A stretch of DNA of 64,000 nt, taken from contig NW_003314323.1 in NCBI RefSeq assembly GCF_000143415.4, positions 252,499-316,498 of the forward strand, given 5' to 3'. Source of the DNA: Selaginella moellendorffii (lineage: Eukaryota > Streptophyta > Lycopodiopsida > Selaginellales > Selaginellaceae). The notes below the pieces were generated by a model. That model made no database searches. It saw nothing but the letters and a program-made list of their open reading frames with translations, and had not been told where the DNA came from. This document shows, piece by piece, positions 1 through 10,559 of this stretch. Both the position numbers and the translations under genes were made by a program. The stretch's first letter is position 1. Each line of letters opens with the position of its first letter.

Positions 1-500
1 AATCCGAAGTCGGGTCCGAGATCGAGTCCGAGATCGAGCCTGAGACCGAGTCTGAGTACTAATACGGGTCAAAGCATGCGTCTCCCGGGGGGGGGGGGGG
101 GGGGGGCCCCTTCCAAGGGTTTCCAAAATTTAATAAGGGAATTGGGCCCCCCGAAACCATTTCAAAAAAAATTTTTTTGGGGGGTTTCCAAAAGAATTTA
201 GGTTTAAAATTGGGCCAAAAGGCCTTTGGGGGGAAAAAAAAAGGAACCCGGTCCTGCCCGAAGGGGTACCCCAAGAAATGGTCCAAAAAAACTCCCCCTT
301 TCCAAAAGGAAAATTAATAAAATACTTCCCGCCCAATGTGGAGTGGTGCCCCACTTGAGTACCTTACGGCTCATTGGTCCTCGCCCTTCCTAGGGGCTTG
401 GGCCTTCCCTTTGGGATGGAAGTGGGGGGGTAGAAGTACCTATATCGGGCTGTTAGGCCACAGTGTTTCGCCCCAGCGTCCCGAAGCATGTGTTGCACCC
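1..500 (+). repeat. LTR-like fragment interrupted by homopolymer-rich sequence
   Basis: The first 86 bases (GAGTCCGAGATCGAG-type units, then AGTACTAATA and a CAAAGC motif before a G run) line up with 34,800-34,920. The stretch around 440-480 (GTACCTATAT, TGTTAGGCCAC, then CCCAGCG) lines up with 13,530-13,570 inside the LTR of the element at 12,783. I infer a diverged member of the same LTR superfamily. No coding sequence is seen, and the ends are not defined because the window begins inside it. Confidence 0.55.
87..330. other. Homopolymer-rich, possibly artefactual sequence
   Basis: Positions 87-106 are twenty consecutive G. From there to about 330 nearly every base occurs in runs of two or more, with long A, T, G and C runs. 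No gene-like or repeat-like pattern fits. Real low-complexity DNA is possible, but the pattern resembles an inaccurately called tail of a sequencing read merged into the assembly. Confidence 0.5.
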
Positions 501-779
501 AAGACTTGGGATTTAGAGGGTTCCATGATCAAGTCTTGTGGTACCAAGGGATGTTAGGAACCTGGAGGCTTGGTGTGCTTGGCTGCTTGTGCTTGCGGGG
601 AATGTAGCTGAACTTTAAGTCCAATTTAACCCAAGGAGGGGGATTGGGAGAAATTTGGGAATCTGTGGATGGAGGGCTAATGCTCCGTTGCTCGTGCAGT
701 GAGTAGTTGAAACCAAATAGGACCAAGTAGGAGTTGGTACCATAGGCGGGAACCTTGACGAGGGAACTTAGCAAAAGCC

Positions 780-1858
780 AAGGCAGTGTTGGACGGATAG
801 ATGAGGTAAGTTGGCAAATTGGAAAGAAAAAATTTGTGGCTTACAGATATGCCAAAACTGAAGGAGTCGTCAATAGCTCTTTGAGATCAACGAACGCCCG
901 CTCACAATCCGGAGACCAAATGAAAGATGACATTGATGACTTCAGCAATACTCACAACGGTGTAATGCGATAAGAAAGATGATCCACAAAACAACCGCGA
1001 TACTGCACCTTGCTAAAGAAGTGTTGCACATCATTCACACATTTTGGAGTAGGGAACTTTAGAATAGCCACAAGTTTGTCAGGATCAACGAGAAATATGG
1101 TACCCAAGATAAATTGTGTCCTTGGACCCAAATACGCACTTCGACCATTTCAGCTTTAAACCAACATCTCGTAGCCAATCCAACACTTTACAAACATCAC
1201 AAATGTGCTCCTCCCACATCCCCTCTGAGTGGATCAAAACATCATTAATGAAGTCAGTAGTCACCTTCGGCATATCACAAAAAACCTCGTCCATCATCCG
1301 CTGGAAAGTTTCTGGAGCATTATTCAAACCAAAGGGTATCACCAAAAACTCGTACAAACCAAATGGTGTACGAAAAGTAGTCTTAGGAATATCTTCTTCG
1401 ACCATCAGTACTTGTCAGTACCCAAAAGCAAAATCTAACTTGGTGAACCAACAACTTCACCCCAGACGATCCAAGAAATCAGCAATGTGAGGAAGAGGGT
1501 ACATATTTGAGATTGTCACTTTCTTTAACAGACAATAGTTGATGCAGAAACGAGGCTTTGTCACAAGATGAGGTTCACATGCCCAAGGACTTCGTGACTT
1601 CTGAATAACACCCTTCTCCAACATTTCCTTGACGTTTGCACGTAAAATCTTAATCTCTTTAGGTGACTGACGACGAACAGGAACTTGGATTGGACGAGCA
1701 TCCCCGGTTGGAATCGGATGATGTATGGCAATCTTGGCCCCAGACAATAGGTCAAATTTAAAGAGATCAAAATACTCCTTCATGAGTTGGTCAACCGCTG
1801 CAACACAAAGATCGTCGGAGGGATCGAAAAAGGGAAGAGCAGAACAAGACGAAAACAT
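780..1858 (-). pseudogene. Gypsy pol remnant: reverse transcriptase and start of RNase H
   Basis: The minus-strand frame 1,858-1,457 carries the RT N-terminal part (spacing motif ending in a K-G-V-I-Q-K-S-like segment). The frame 1,405-1,085 carries the RT palm with FGLNNAPETFQRMM and an altered catalytic box (TDFINDVLIHS instead of Y-x-D-D). A frame break lies between them near 1,406-1,456. Weak homology continues to about 780 into the RNase H connection (WSPDCERAFVDLKELL). The first catalytic Asp of the box is Asn, so the enzyme would be inactive even if the frame were whole. Confidence 0.75.
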
Positions 1859-2504
1859 AGAAGGAGATAGTGGGGGGACAAAAGTAAGGGAAGCAGAGGT
1901 AAAAGTAGAGGGACGAAGAGGTACAGAAGTGAGAGGAATGGATGAAACATAAGGAAGTATGAGACAAAGGGGAGAAACTTCAAAGTTATACTTGGCATGA
2001 TTGTGCTACAACCAATTCATACCAAGAATGAAGTCAAAAACTTGACTCGGCACCACCTGCAATGACTGCAACTCAAGCTCGAGATTGCCCACACGCATAA
2101 CCAGGTCTGCCTCATCCTATGCAAATACATGTATACACCCATTGCCATAAAGAATGAAAACTGGTTCTGCTGCACGACACAAGTGTAGACGGCAACGTTG
2201 GGAACAAGTCAAGCAATAGAAGATAAACTTCAACCTATATCAACCAACACGGAGAAAATAATAGGAGGCATGTTATCATAAAAACGAGCTCGGAAAGTAA
2301 ACACTAGATGAACCGATGCCGAGTGAACCCCTTGATGATACTCCTGAAAGAAAAATGGAGGGGTCACTGGCTTATTTGCACAAGGTACCTCCATTACTCG
2401 TGTGACACCTCATTTCTTGGATGCATCTCGGTGTCTAGATCTTCTATTGCAACAGCACCAACGGGATGTTGCTGATGCCAAGGTCTCCACCCAGGAAATG
2501 GAGG

Positions 2505-3218
2505 TCACCAATCCGGAAAACGCCAACAACGCCAATAAGTATGACCAACTACATCACACGCCCAACAACGAACATCATGGCCAGGACCATGTCCTTGCCC
2601 TTGTCCTTGGACGCAAGCACTAACAGCATCAACCTCCATTGGAACAGGACCATCACTCATAAGAAGTGGAGCTGAAGGACGTGCAGCGAGAAGTGGAAGA
2701 GGCAACGTCTCATAACGTTGTGCCAAACGAAGAGTATCATCAAGGGTGGCGGGAGCAAGTGCATGTACAAATCCGACAAGATTTTGATGAAGTGCTAGCC
2801 ACAACATTCCTAGCTTGATCCGCTCCGACATATTTGGCTCTGCACAAAGCAAAAGACTTCGAAAACGAACACCAGATTGCATCACCAACTTAGATGGCCT
2901 TTGGCGAATACGATGCGATTGTTGGAAGGCATCATCACAATCGTTGGCATGTCTAAATGTGCATTTGAAGATGTCCAGGAGAACACTCCAATCCCCACAA
3001 GTGGCTGCGCTCAAACTATTGTACCATTGCAACGCCATCCCTTGGAGACATATGGGAAACTCATACAAACGTTGAGCATCATCCCAAGAATGATATGTGG
3101 TAATCACCGTGAAGTGATTGAACCAATAATACACATCATCCCTAGGATTCCTGCAAAAGAACTCTAGCCAAACGCGACCATTGGCACCAAGAGTAGGAAG
3201 AGTTATACCACGTGCCAT
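2505..3218 (-). pseudogene. Gag-like ORF with CCHC zinc knuckle (retrotransposon)
   Basis: An open frame of about 237 codons from the ATG at 3,218. It has the plant gypsy gag pattern: a W-rich helical capsid-like region, then a Gln/Gly/His-rich linker and one zinc knuckle, CWACDVVGHTYWRC (CX2CX4HX4C), near the C-terminus. Gag packages element RNA in cytoplasmic particles. It belongs to the broken element at 600-3,218. The frame is open, but the element lacks integrase, so I call it non-functional. Confidence 0.75.
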
Positions 3219-3725
3219 GAACACTACTATCAAGTGAGTTTGGTTGTTCAATTACAAGTGTATAGCATGAAGCAATTGTACTAACTGCTACTCCAGAGTC
3301 AAAGGAGGAGATTGCTAATCTGCCATGAAGATGAACGAAAAAGAAAGAGCAAAAGAAGAGAAATGACAAAAAGTTAGAAGGAAATGGTAGATCTAGACAA
3401 TGCCAAAAACTAGATCTAAACCAAAATCCTGAAAGAAAAGAACAAAAGAAAGAAAATGGAAAAAGCTAAATCTAGATGATATAAAGGTTGGATCTAAACC
3501 AAAATCCCAAATCTAAACACTCCTTAGAGACAATCAAAGATGCCCCTCACCATGTGACTATTTAGAATATGAAAAGGGAATATAGAAAATGTGTATATCA
3601 ATTAGCCTAACAAACCCTAGTTTATATACAGGAGCGAATAGTCCGAATTGAAACCAATTTGACAGCTACCAAAATCCCACTATACTAATATTAGTATATG
3701 GCATTGTAGCCATACACTTGGCTCA
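3219..3725. other. A-rich non-coding stretch
   Basis: A-rich plus strand between the gag start and the TA microsatellite. No coding frame or RNA gene is visible. It could hold the eroded LTR/leader of the minus-strand gypsy element. A perfect 18-bp palindrome (TATACTAATATTAGTATA) lies at 3,681-3,698. Confidence 0.4.
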
Positions 3726-3726
3726 C

Positions 3727-3870
3727 AGTATATATATATACAGCAGAAGTGGGCTGTATATGTATATACATATATATATATACATATACATATATATACA
3801 TATACATATACATATATATATATATACATATACATACATATATACATATGTATATATGTATATTATAGAT
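3727..3870. repeat. TA/TACA microsatellite
   Basis: About 145 bp of TATA, TATACA and TATG units. It has a counterpart at 24,320-24,400. It lies at one edge of a block whose orientation differs between the two duplicated loci. Confidence 0.9.
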
Positions 3871-4350
3871 CCATTGAATACATTAATTTTTAAAGTAACT
3901 GATTTAAATATTTACTATTATCAAATTCAGTTTAAGTGAAGGTACAGAAATAGTTAATAAGACCCATCTTTTATTGCTTTATGTTTACTTTTAAATCTGA
4001 TCTCTAATGCGAAGAAAAAAAACTGGTAATTGAAATTTAAAGGCAATAAAAATGAGAAATTTATATTGCTGCATCAATGTTTTGCAATTTAAAAAAAGCA
4101 ATATTCTTAATTAAAAGTAATTATATTAATGTGGGGGATGCAAAGAAATGAAAGAATTTCATAGTGTATCAAAATCCTGTAAACCAAAGTTAGTCCATAT
4201 CTAATAGAATTGTCACCACCTCTATGAGAAAGCATGGACACATTAGTGGGGAATGAATCTCAATCTTTAGAACTCTCTCTTTTAGTCTTTGACCATTTAT
4301 CACTTCTAGTTTTGGAAAATGATTGGAGAGAGGAAATTCTATCACTTTGT
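3871..4350 (+). repeat. Duplicated block, copy A (inverted relative to 23,845-24,320)
   Basis: This stretch, starting GATCCATTGAATACATTAAT, matches the reverse complement of 23,845-24,320, including a polyA tract, a GTGGGGGATGCAAAGAAATG segment and a short ATG frame near 4,234. The flanking downstream sequence (TTGGAGCACATTATTTATAT) is in the same orientation at both loci. Only this block plus the microsatellite has flipped. Confidence 0.85.
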
Positions 4351-4384
4351 CAACTTCTGGCTCGTGCTGGGTGTGTAATTAGTT

Positions 4385-5153
4385 GGAGCACATTATTTAT
4401 ATGCACGTAGATCGAGAAGCTGTCTTCTCGCCGAGCACTTCTTCGTACGTCAGTTTGCCTCAAGATCAACCTTAAGCGATCAATCGATTGCAGGTTCCAT
4501 CCATCCCCAGGACACACGGATTAAAGCACGAGTCTCTCTCAAAGCAAACCTCGACACCTGGCACCAGTTGATTCAATGCCAAGCTCTGTCTTGGCATTGC
4601 ATGCCAGCAGCTTTCCCTGGAAAACAGTTGGATAGGACAATCTTTGTTCAGAGGCTCAAGCATTTAGCTGCTTGTCAATCACTTTAATTTACATCGATCT
4701 CTTTCGTTTGTGTACACTTGATCAGCGTCGATTGTGCAAACACTTCAAAATTTTGGCAGCCAGCTTCTTGTTTCGAAGACCGAGCTACAAAACTTTGAAA
4801 AGTATTAATACTCAGTAATTTATTTGAAATTCTCCTTTCTAGAAGGAGAGTTTTATGCGTTCAAGCTGTTTTTCTTTTTTTGACACCAAGCTCTTTTTCT
4901 TTTTCTTCTATAAGTTCATCGCTGGAAGTTTGTGATTTCTGCAAGTATCTCTTGATTCCAAAAAGAAAACCAACCGCAATACAAATTCAAAGAACTTGCT
5001 TGCCCCAGAAATACAAACACAGATATTTCAAACTGATAACTGCAAACTCGGAGGAGTTGGGAACACTCTCGCGGACTACAACATCCAAAATGAGTTTATG
5101 CTCCATCTGGTTCTGCGTCTCGCATGCAAATCATCGTCTCATGTTTTGGATAT
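4385..5153. repeat. Duplicated 3' flank of the bHLH gene, copy A
   Basis: From TTGGAGCACATTATTTATAT to the bHLH stop codon this sequence matches 24,408-25,198 with scattered substitutions and short indels. It is part of the segmental duplication linking MYB-bHLH pairs 1 and 3. No protein-coding gene is evident. It holds the 3' UTR and terminator of the bHLH gene on the minus strand. Confidence 0.8.
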
Positions 5154-5971
5154 TTAAAACTTGTTCATAAAACTTTTTAGCGATAACTCCAAAGACTCCT
5201 TGGCGAAGTGATCGATGTCCAAGGCCTGCAAACCCACTTAAAAATCCGAATGTACGATCATCAATGGAGAGAAGGACAAACCTTGGCACGGATGCAGATG
5301 CATACAACGCGCGAAGCATCATCGACCGAGACGGACGCGTCCTGAACAATCAGCTGGTGTTGGCGCAGAATCCACAGCACACTCAGCAAGAGCCTGGCCT
5401 GCATCCTGCAGCTCATGTTGACGAACACATCCGACTTGCATATGTGCAGCCCCAAGCTAGCACTCGATCCCGCTGCTGCCGCCATCCCCATCGCATTCCA
5501 CTTGGGCTTGGAAGGATCCATGGCCGCGCTCTTGCGGTGCTCGAGCAGCATGGATCTCGTCGCCGACAGCTGCTGGACTTGATTCTTGAGCGATTGGATG
5601 AGCTCCATCGTCCCCTGAACCACTCCGCATCGATCCATCTTTCCCGTGCAGCGCAAACAATCATTGATGCGAGAGTGATCAAGAAAAGCACAAGTATGGA
5701 TTGATCAGGATACCTTTGAGGCCTCCGTTGTTGGTAGCAGCGACCTCAGCCGATCATACAGCCCTTGCAGCTCTTTCCTTCGCTCCCTCTCCGACCATAT
5801 GTGATTGATCCGCTGCGCGTACGTCCGGGTCTTTCCCTGCGGAAGCGTCGCCGGGCCCAACCCAATGCGCGGATTAATGCTAGTAGCATTCAAGGGGCAA
5901 ACTCCATGACCCAGAAACACGGGAAGAAACTGATTCAAGCTTGAGCCCTCGCGCCTGACAGGCTTCACCAT
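5154..5971 (-). CDS. bHLH transcription factor with ACT-like C-terminus (pair 1)
   Basis: Three exons: 5971-5714, 5638-5282 and 5225-5154, all phase 0, predicting 228 aa. Introns are 75 and 56 nt with GT-AG ends. The basic region (about residues 54-66) reads HIWSERERRKE, keeping the His-Glu-Arg residues that read an E-box/G-box CANNTG site. Helix 1 ends exon 1 and helix 2 (DRCGVVQ, ELIQSLKNQV) begins exon 2. The C-terminal third (SVLWILRQHQLIVQDA to FAKESLELSLKSF) alternates strands and helices like the ACT-like domain of many plant bHLHs, expected to dimerise. It should be a nuclear regulator. It lies about 346 bp downstream of a MYB remnant on the same strand and is nearly identical to the bHLH at 25,199-26,005. 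The target pathway is unknown. The frame is intact. Confidence 0.88.
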
Positions 5972-6275
5972 GGATCGTAAACTTACACTCGAATGTGGTC
6001 GTCTAGACGAGAAACTCTCGCCCTCAAGAACTTACACTGGCTATTGCAATCAAGAAGGGCTTTCTCTCCTCATCTTCTCGAGCCACCTTTCGTTGGTGTA
6101 GTTCTGAAACGATCGGCGTGGATGTTGGATACTACGCAACATCTATGCCGAGCATACATTTGCTTTTGCCAGCCAGCACAAGACACGGTTATGATTGATA
6201 ATCTCTTTAATGCCAAACAATAATCGAACCACTTTATTTTGATGAAATAGATTGGCAGAAAGAGATGCTCTTTAA

Positions 6276-6278
<3 letters not shown>

Positions 6279-6338
<60 letters not shown>

Positions 6339-6339
6339 G
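6279..6339. repeat. (CT)n-(CA)n microsatellite
   Basis: About 40 bp of CT followed by about 20 bp of CA. On the minus strand this sits at the end of the MYB-A coding region, where the stop codon present in the paralogue has been lost. The frame runs into the CA tract and stops at 6,318-6,320. Confidence 0.95.
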
Positions 6340-6735
6340 ATGGTACTGCTGCTACCCCTGACACTGTGGTAGAAGCTCAACTCTAGGCACTCGTCTTGCA
6401 TCTGGAGCTCAACCAGCATGTGCAGAGGACATGCCTTGCCGCACACCAAGCAGTCGCCACTAGAAGTGGTGCTTGCCACCGCCAAGTGATGATGATCCAA
6501 AAGCTGGACACCAGTGTTGCTGATGCTGCTACTGCTGCTGCTGCTTTCGTATGCCATGCTGCTGCTGCTTTCGTATGCCATGCTGCTGCAGGAGCTTTTC
6601 CAGACAATGCAATCCAGATTGCCATCCATCATCAATCGCTGTGCTTCCTCAACTCCCTCTAAACTCTTCTCACTGTCTTGGTGAGGGAGTGTCACTTGTG
6701 ATTGAAGAACTTCTTCCATAGCTGCTAGGGCTCCT
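6318..6735 (-). pseudogene. R2R3-MYB (pair 1), 3' half of last exon, cut by retrotransposon
   Basis: Matches the C-terminal tail of the intact MYB at 26,450-27,367, including the LLDHHHLAVASTTSSGDC segment and a variant of the motif MMDGDLGC[IV]VWQ (here MMDGNLDCIVWK). Homology stops exactly at 6,735, where an LTR starting TGTTA begins. The missing upstream half is at 20,927-21,190. Relative to the intact paralogue it has a 5-bp and a 3-bp deletion near 6,690-6,705 that shift the frame, and the stop codon is replaced by a run into the CA microsatellite. Confidence 0.9.
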
Positions 6736-6895
6736 TGTTAGGCACATAGTCAAAAGGAGGCTTAAGCATGTTAGGGTAAGGGACTTAACCTACTCTAAGG
6801 CTTATAGTGGAATGGCAGCATAGTGGAGCTTTTGAGGCAACTCAGGGGTGGTTGGGTGGTGAGGAACTTCAAGAGGATGTATCATTTGGAGCCAT
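6736..6895 (+). repeat. 5' LTR portion of the outer gypsy element
   Basis: Shares an ordered set of words with 20,724-20,880 (TGTTA, GTCAAAAGGA, GCATGTTA.GGTAAG.GACTTAAC, GGTTGGGTGRTGA), differing mainly by C-to-T and G-to-A changes. Its inner end is not clear because similarity fades after about 6,895. Confidence 0.65.
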
Positions 6896-7093
6896 TCTCA
6901 TCTGCGCTATGGTTTGTTTGGAACTGCACCAACCTTCTCTTGCAGCTAGAGGCGGTTATGGTTGGCATTGTGGATTCAGTTCAAATATTAAACTTGAACA
7001 TAGCAATCACGCAGTTCTACGACGCCGCAAACATAAGAAGTCGGTTAGGTTCTCTCGGACCTCCTGTGCATCCTCCGGCCCACGCAAGTCTTC

Positions 7094-8400
7094 CTATGAT
7101 TCTCCCTCAGCCACAATAAGATCCCCGTAATCTTCGAAAATCTCTACTTCCTTCAAGGCTTGAATGTGTTTCTCCCATGCTTTGATCTCGGCATTGATGT
7201 TTGTCTCACCAACATCAATCAAGAAGTTGTGCAAGATGCAACAACTTTTGATGATGTTCGGCAGGTACTTCGACTTGATCCTTTGTTTTTGATCCAAGCA
7301 TTTGAATTTCATTTTCAGGAGTCCAAATGCTTGTTCAATAACAATCCGGGCCAAATGGTGTTGCTGGTTGTACTCTGCCTCAGTCACCGTCAACTGGGAA
7401 CTTGTTTCAAATGAATAATTGAAAAAAAAAAAAAACAATCAATTTACCCAAGTGAGGAATCATCAAGTGCTGCTGCAGCTGGTAGCCTTTGTCTCCCACC
7501 AGGTATGGCTCAATCCACTCGTCAAAAGCAAACTCCCGAGGAACTGTGAGTAATTCCTTCGCTTGGATCTTGTGGCATAGCCTGGAGTTCCGAAAAACCC
7601 TCATGTCATGAACACTCCCTGGAAAAAAGAAAAAAAACCAATTAGATGTATAGAAGAAAAAAAGTAAAAGTAATTACCTGGCCAGCCTGCATAGATACTC
7701 AAGAACCTTTTCTGAGCGTCACAAACCCTCTGCAAGATCACCGAGTACCGTTTCTTTCGATCAAAGTAGCCCTCACCATCCGGGCCAACTGGTCGAATAA
7801 TCTCAAAATGTGTACAGTCGATCGTCCCAGCCACATTAGGGAGACAAGTCTTGGTGATTTGCTGAAAATCTGCCGCCACAGCTCTAACCTCCGCTGCTGT
7901 CTCTAGGAATCGAATCTTGTACCTGAGGCACTTAACGATTGCAATAGTTGTCTACACCACAATGTCATGTGCAGTGGCTTCCCCGATCCCAAACTTGTCA
8001 GACAGGTCGGAGTAGTCGGTGTTCTTGAACAACTTGTACAAGGTGACCCCCAAACGAACATCCACTGGCACTGCTCTCCTAAACTTTGTATCCTGCTTGC
8101 AAATTTCAGTCTCCAGAATGCCACAAAGCCCGAAGAATGTCTTCTTCTCCATCCTTAGCTTCCGCTTCCATCGACCAGGGTCATACAACTCCATGAAGAA
8201 CTTGCTCCATGTTGTCATACACCGCGGCTTCACCCACCAGAGACCGGCGTCAAGTTGCTTGGACAAGATTGCTCGACAAAGCTTGTCTTCGTCCTCCTCC
8301 TCATCCGGAAGAGTTTGTGCCACCGGGGTCTTGTCATCGATAATGGATTGAAAAGCCTCCACAGCGAGAAACAAAACTTGCAAAATAAGCAAGATTACCT
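7094..8400 (-). pseudogene. PIF/Harbinger DDE transposase, one nonsense codon
   Basis: On the minus strand an N-terminal helical region (8,400-7,950) is followed by the DDE nuclease. Asp is in GTIDCTHFEI (near 7,830), then GWPGSVHDMRVFRNS across an intron near 7,610-7,677, a second Asp in LVGDKGYQLQ (near 7,490), and Glu in IEQAFGLLKMKF after another short intron near 7,410-7,455. It ends at the TAG at 7,094-7,096. The only clear lesion is a TAG near 7,952 where a CAG codon fits. The enzyme cuts and pastes its own element together with the Myb/SANT-like partner encoded upstream. Because only one stop is seen, the copy is relatively young. It is nested inside the gypsy element. Confidence 0.8.
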
Positions 8401-8649
8401 TGTTCCTCAATAAGGCATTGATGACTGCTGCTTGATTGTTGAAAGAACCACGTTCCTCCTGAGCATCTCTTTGGTTTTCCCCGGAACCATCTTCTGTTTC
8501 CTCGGGTTGAACTGTTGCAAGATCCTGAAAAAAAAAAAGGTTAGAAAAATCTAAAATATCATAGCCTAAACATAGTTTAGTTTAATATTAATAATTAACG
8601 TCCCCCTAAAATCCCGAAAACAAGACGGCTAACTCCTGGATGCAACCCC

Positions 8650-9990
8650 GTTCAAGAAGTTGGAGATGGAGCTTGCAAGGTTGGAGATGGCTCCAACTAA
8701 AACTGTTGCCTTTTCCTTCTCAGCTAGGCTATTCTCCTTCATGCAAACAATGCTCTCCTTTTGCCACGCTAGATTCTACTCATTTCGAGCAGCAATGAGA
8801 GCATTCCCCTCAGCAAGCAAAGTTGTCATGCTTTTCTCGGCCTTCTTCGGGTTCTTCTGCTTCCCTGAACTCCCTGGCACCTGTGTAGCATCTCCAAGAG
8901 GATCAACACCATCCGCGGGATCCTCCTCGTAAGCTTCCTCTTCCGGAGCATCTGAATCAGCAAGAAATGTTGGAGATGTCAATGCCTGCTTCGCTAGGAA
9001 TTCATCCATGATGTTGAAGTACTCGACTGGGAACACCTTCAAGTTCAGCTTCACCGGCATAAGTCACTTCACATCCTTGTGGCTCAAGCTAAAGTAGTTG
9101 GGGTTTCCAGTTTTCCTCTGGAAATCGCAAACACACTTGTAGTCGTTGCAAAGGTTGTTCCAGCGAGTCCGTCAAGCCTTCCAGTCCCGCTGCATGCCAA
9201 CAACCTGCATCTTCTTCGCAATCCTCTTCCAACGATTGGTTGCTGTCAACGTCATCTCCTCGCTGCCCCGCATTCCCCCGATCTTTCCAAGGTGATCTTC
9301 CCGTTTGAAATCAATGAGGGAAGCCGTCTCATCATCTCCCCAATTTTTCCCACGTTTCTTCCTCATTTTCTTCGCGACATGAACACCTACCTCCCCTTCC
9401 TCATTGTCATCGCCCTCCTCTTCATCACCCTGATCATCTTCTTCCTTGTTCAACAGCAACGTCGTCCTGCTCCTCCAAGTTATGAAACCAGAACTGCATG
9501 TACTGCTGTCCTGGTGACTGCTCCTGCTCCAGGTCACCTACTTTGCCACCCTAAACCCAAAACCACTCTCCTAGAATCTGAGCTAAACTCAGTTTGAAGC
9601 TTACCTCGTTAGTTGTCGTAGAAGAAAATTCAGAGAACAATCGAGTTCTAGAAGCCGTTGGGGGAGGCTACAGCTCCCCATGCTCCAGCTCCCCGTGCTA
9701 CAGCTCCCCGTGCTCTAGCTCCAAGTCCGCCCTGATTGAGGCCAAGATTCGAGAGATCGGCATCTCCACGGCCTCGGCCTCGAGGCAGCCTGCCTCCTCG
9801 AGCAACAGCTGGGCCTGGTGCTCGTCCTCCAGGCCCGGATGCTCCTCCACCACGGTTGCTCCTCACTCCACGAGCAGCACCTCCTCGCTGGATGCCACTG
9901 CCCCAAACCCGCACCATCTCCTCGTCAAACCCTACAGCTCCTCCTTCGACTGCTCCTCCTTCCCCAAAATCAGCTGCTCCTCCTTAATCC
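8650..9990 (-). pseudogene. PIF/Harbinger ORF1: Myb/SANT-like DNA-binding protein, decayed
   Basis: Minus strand. An Arg/Gly-rich N-terminal segment (9,917-9,650, RGG-type), a donor at about 9,612, an acidic linker, then a SANT/Myb-like trihelix (RGKNWGDDETASLI, RWKRIAKKMQ, RTRWNNLCNDYKCV) and a C-terminal coiled region. Three in-frame stops occur at about 9,173, 9,063 and 8,778. Each is explained by one C-to-T or G-to-A change (CGA-TGA, TGG-TGA, CAG-TAG). In this superfamily ORF1 is needed with the transposase for nuclear import and end binding. Its position beside the transposase on the same strand fits one element. Confidence 0.75.
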
Positions 9991-10089
9991 ACCAAATCCC
10001 CAACAGGATCTAACCCTAGGGCGATGACTACTGTCGGCTCCCCTGCCATAAAATGCCTGAGCTCACGGCAACTCGCAGCAAAAAACTGA

Positions 10090-10137
10090 AGCGCCCTAAT
10101 TAGGGCGCTGAAATCTTTGGGGAATCTCGGAGATTCC
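10090..10137. repeat. Adjacent perfect palindrome and hairpin near the PIF/Harbinger end
   Basis: Positions 10,090-10,109 are the perfect palindrome AGCGCCCTAATTAGGGCGCT. Positions 10,121-10,137 are an 8-bp inverted repeat with a 1-nt loop (GGAATCTC G GAGATTCC). They lie at the 5' (ORF1) side of the transposon, followed at 10,168-10,185 by eighteen C. I could not find the matching terminal inverted repeat on the other side, so a role as transposon end is only a guess. Confidence 0.6.
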
Positions 10138-10559
10138 TTTTAAAAATATTTTAAGTTTAAAAGAACACCCCCCCCCCCCCCCCCCATCTTTTAAAATCGG
10201 TCTGGATGTTTTAAAAAGTGAAAACATTGTGTTAAAGTTAGCACTATGTGCGAATCAAAATGTTTTTAAAAAATATCCTAAATTTTAATGTAAAGTAATT
10301 TACTTTATTTTAAAACATAGTGCAAATGTATTCATCATTTAAATTTAACACATTTCAAGAATAAAGAGCAAGTGCAAATGGCTCCAATATAATTTAGAAA
10401 GATTAATTCTTCGTTTTTTTATGGCAGATCTTAACATTGATATTAGAAGCATACATCTTTGAAGTAGGCTTGTCATAATGGAAAAACACTTTCAAGTTAC
10501 TTGTTGTTTGTTCGTGACTTGGGGGACTAAGGCACGTGTGGCAGAGAAGCAGCAATACA

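Larger units (their letters stand above)
600..3218 (-). mobile_element. Degenerate Ty3/gypsy retrotransposon (gag, protease region, RT, RNase H start)
   Basis: Read on the minus strand the order is gag (3,218-2,505), a spacer/protease region (about 2,500-1,860), reverse transcriptase (1,858-1,085) and the start of RNase H (to about 780). That is the Ty3/gypsy order up to RNase H. Integrase is absent and the element ends near 600 against LTR-like sequence. Frame breaks occur between the RT halves and in RNase H, so it is dead. No clean LTR pair or target duplication was found. Confidence 0.8.

Noticed and set aside
3718-3939. Tyr/Ile repeat peptide
   Set aside because: TA microsatellite translation, not a gene.
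7160-7414. Plus-strand frames over the transposase region
   Set aside because: Shadows of the minus-strand DDE transposase, which has clear family motifs.
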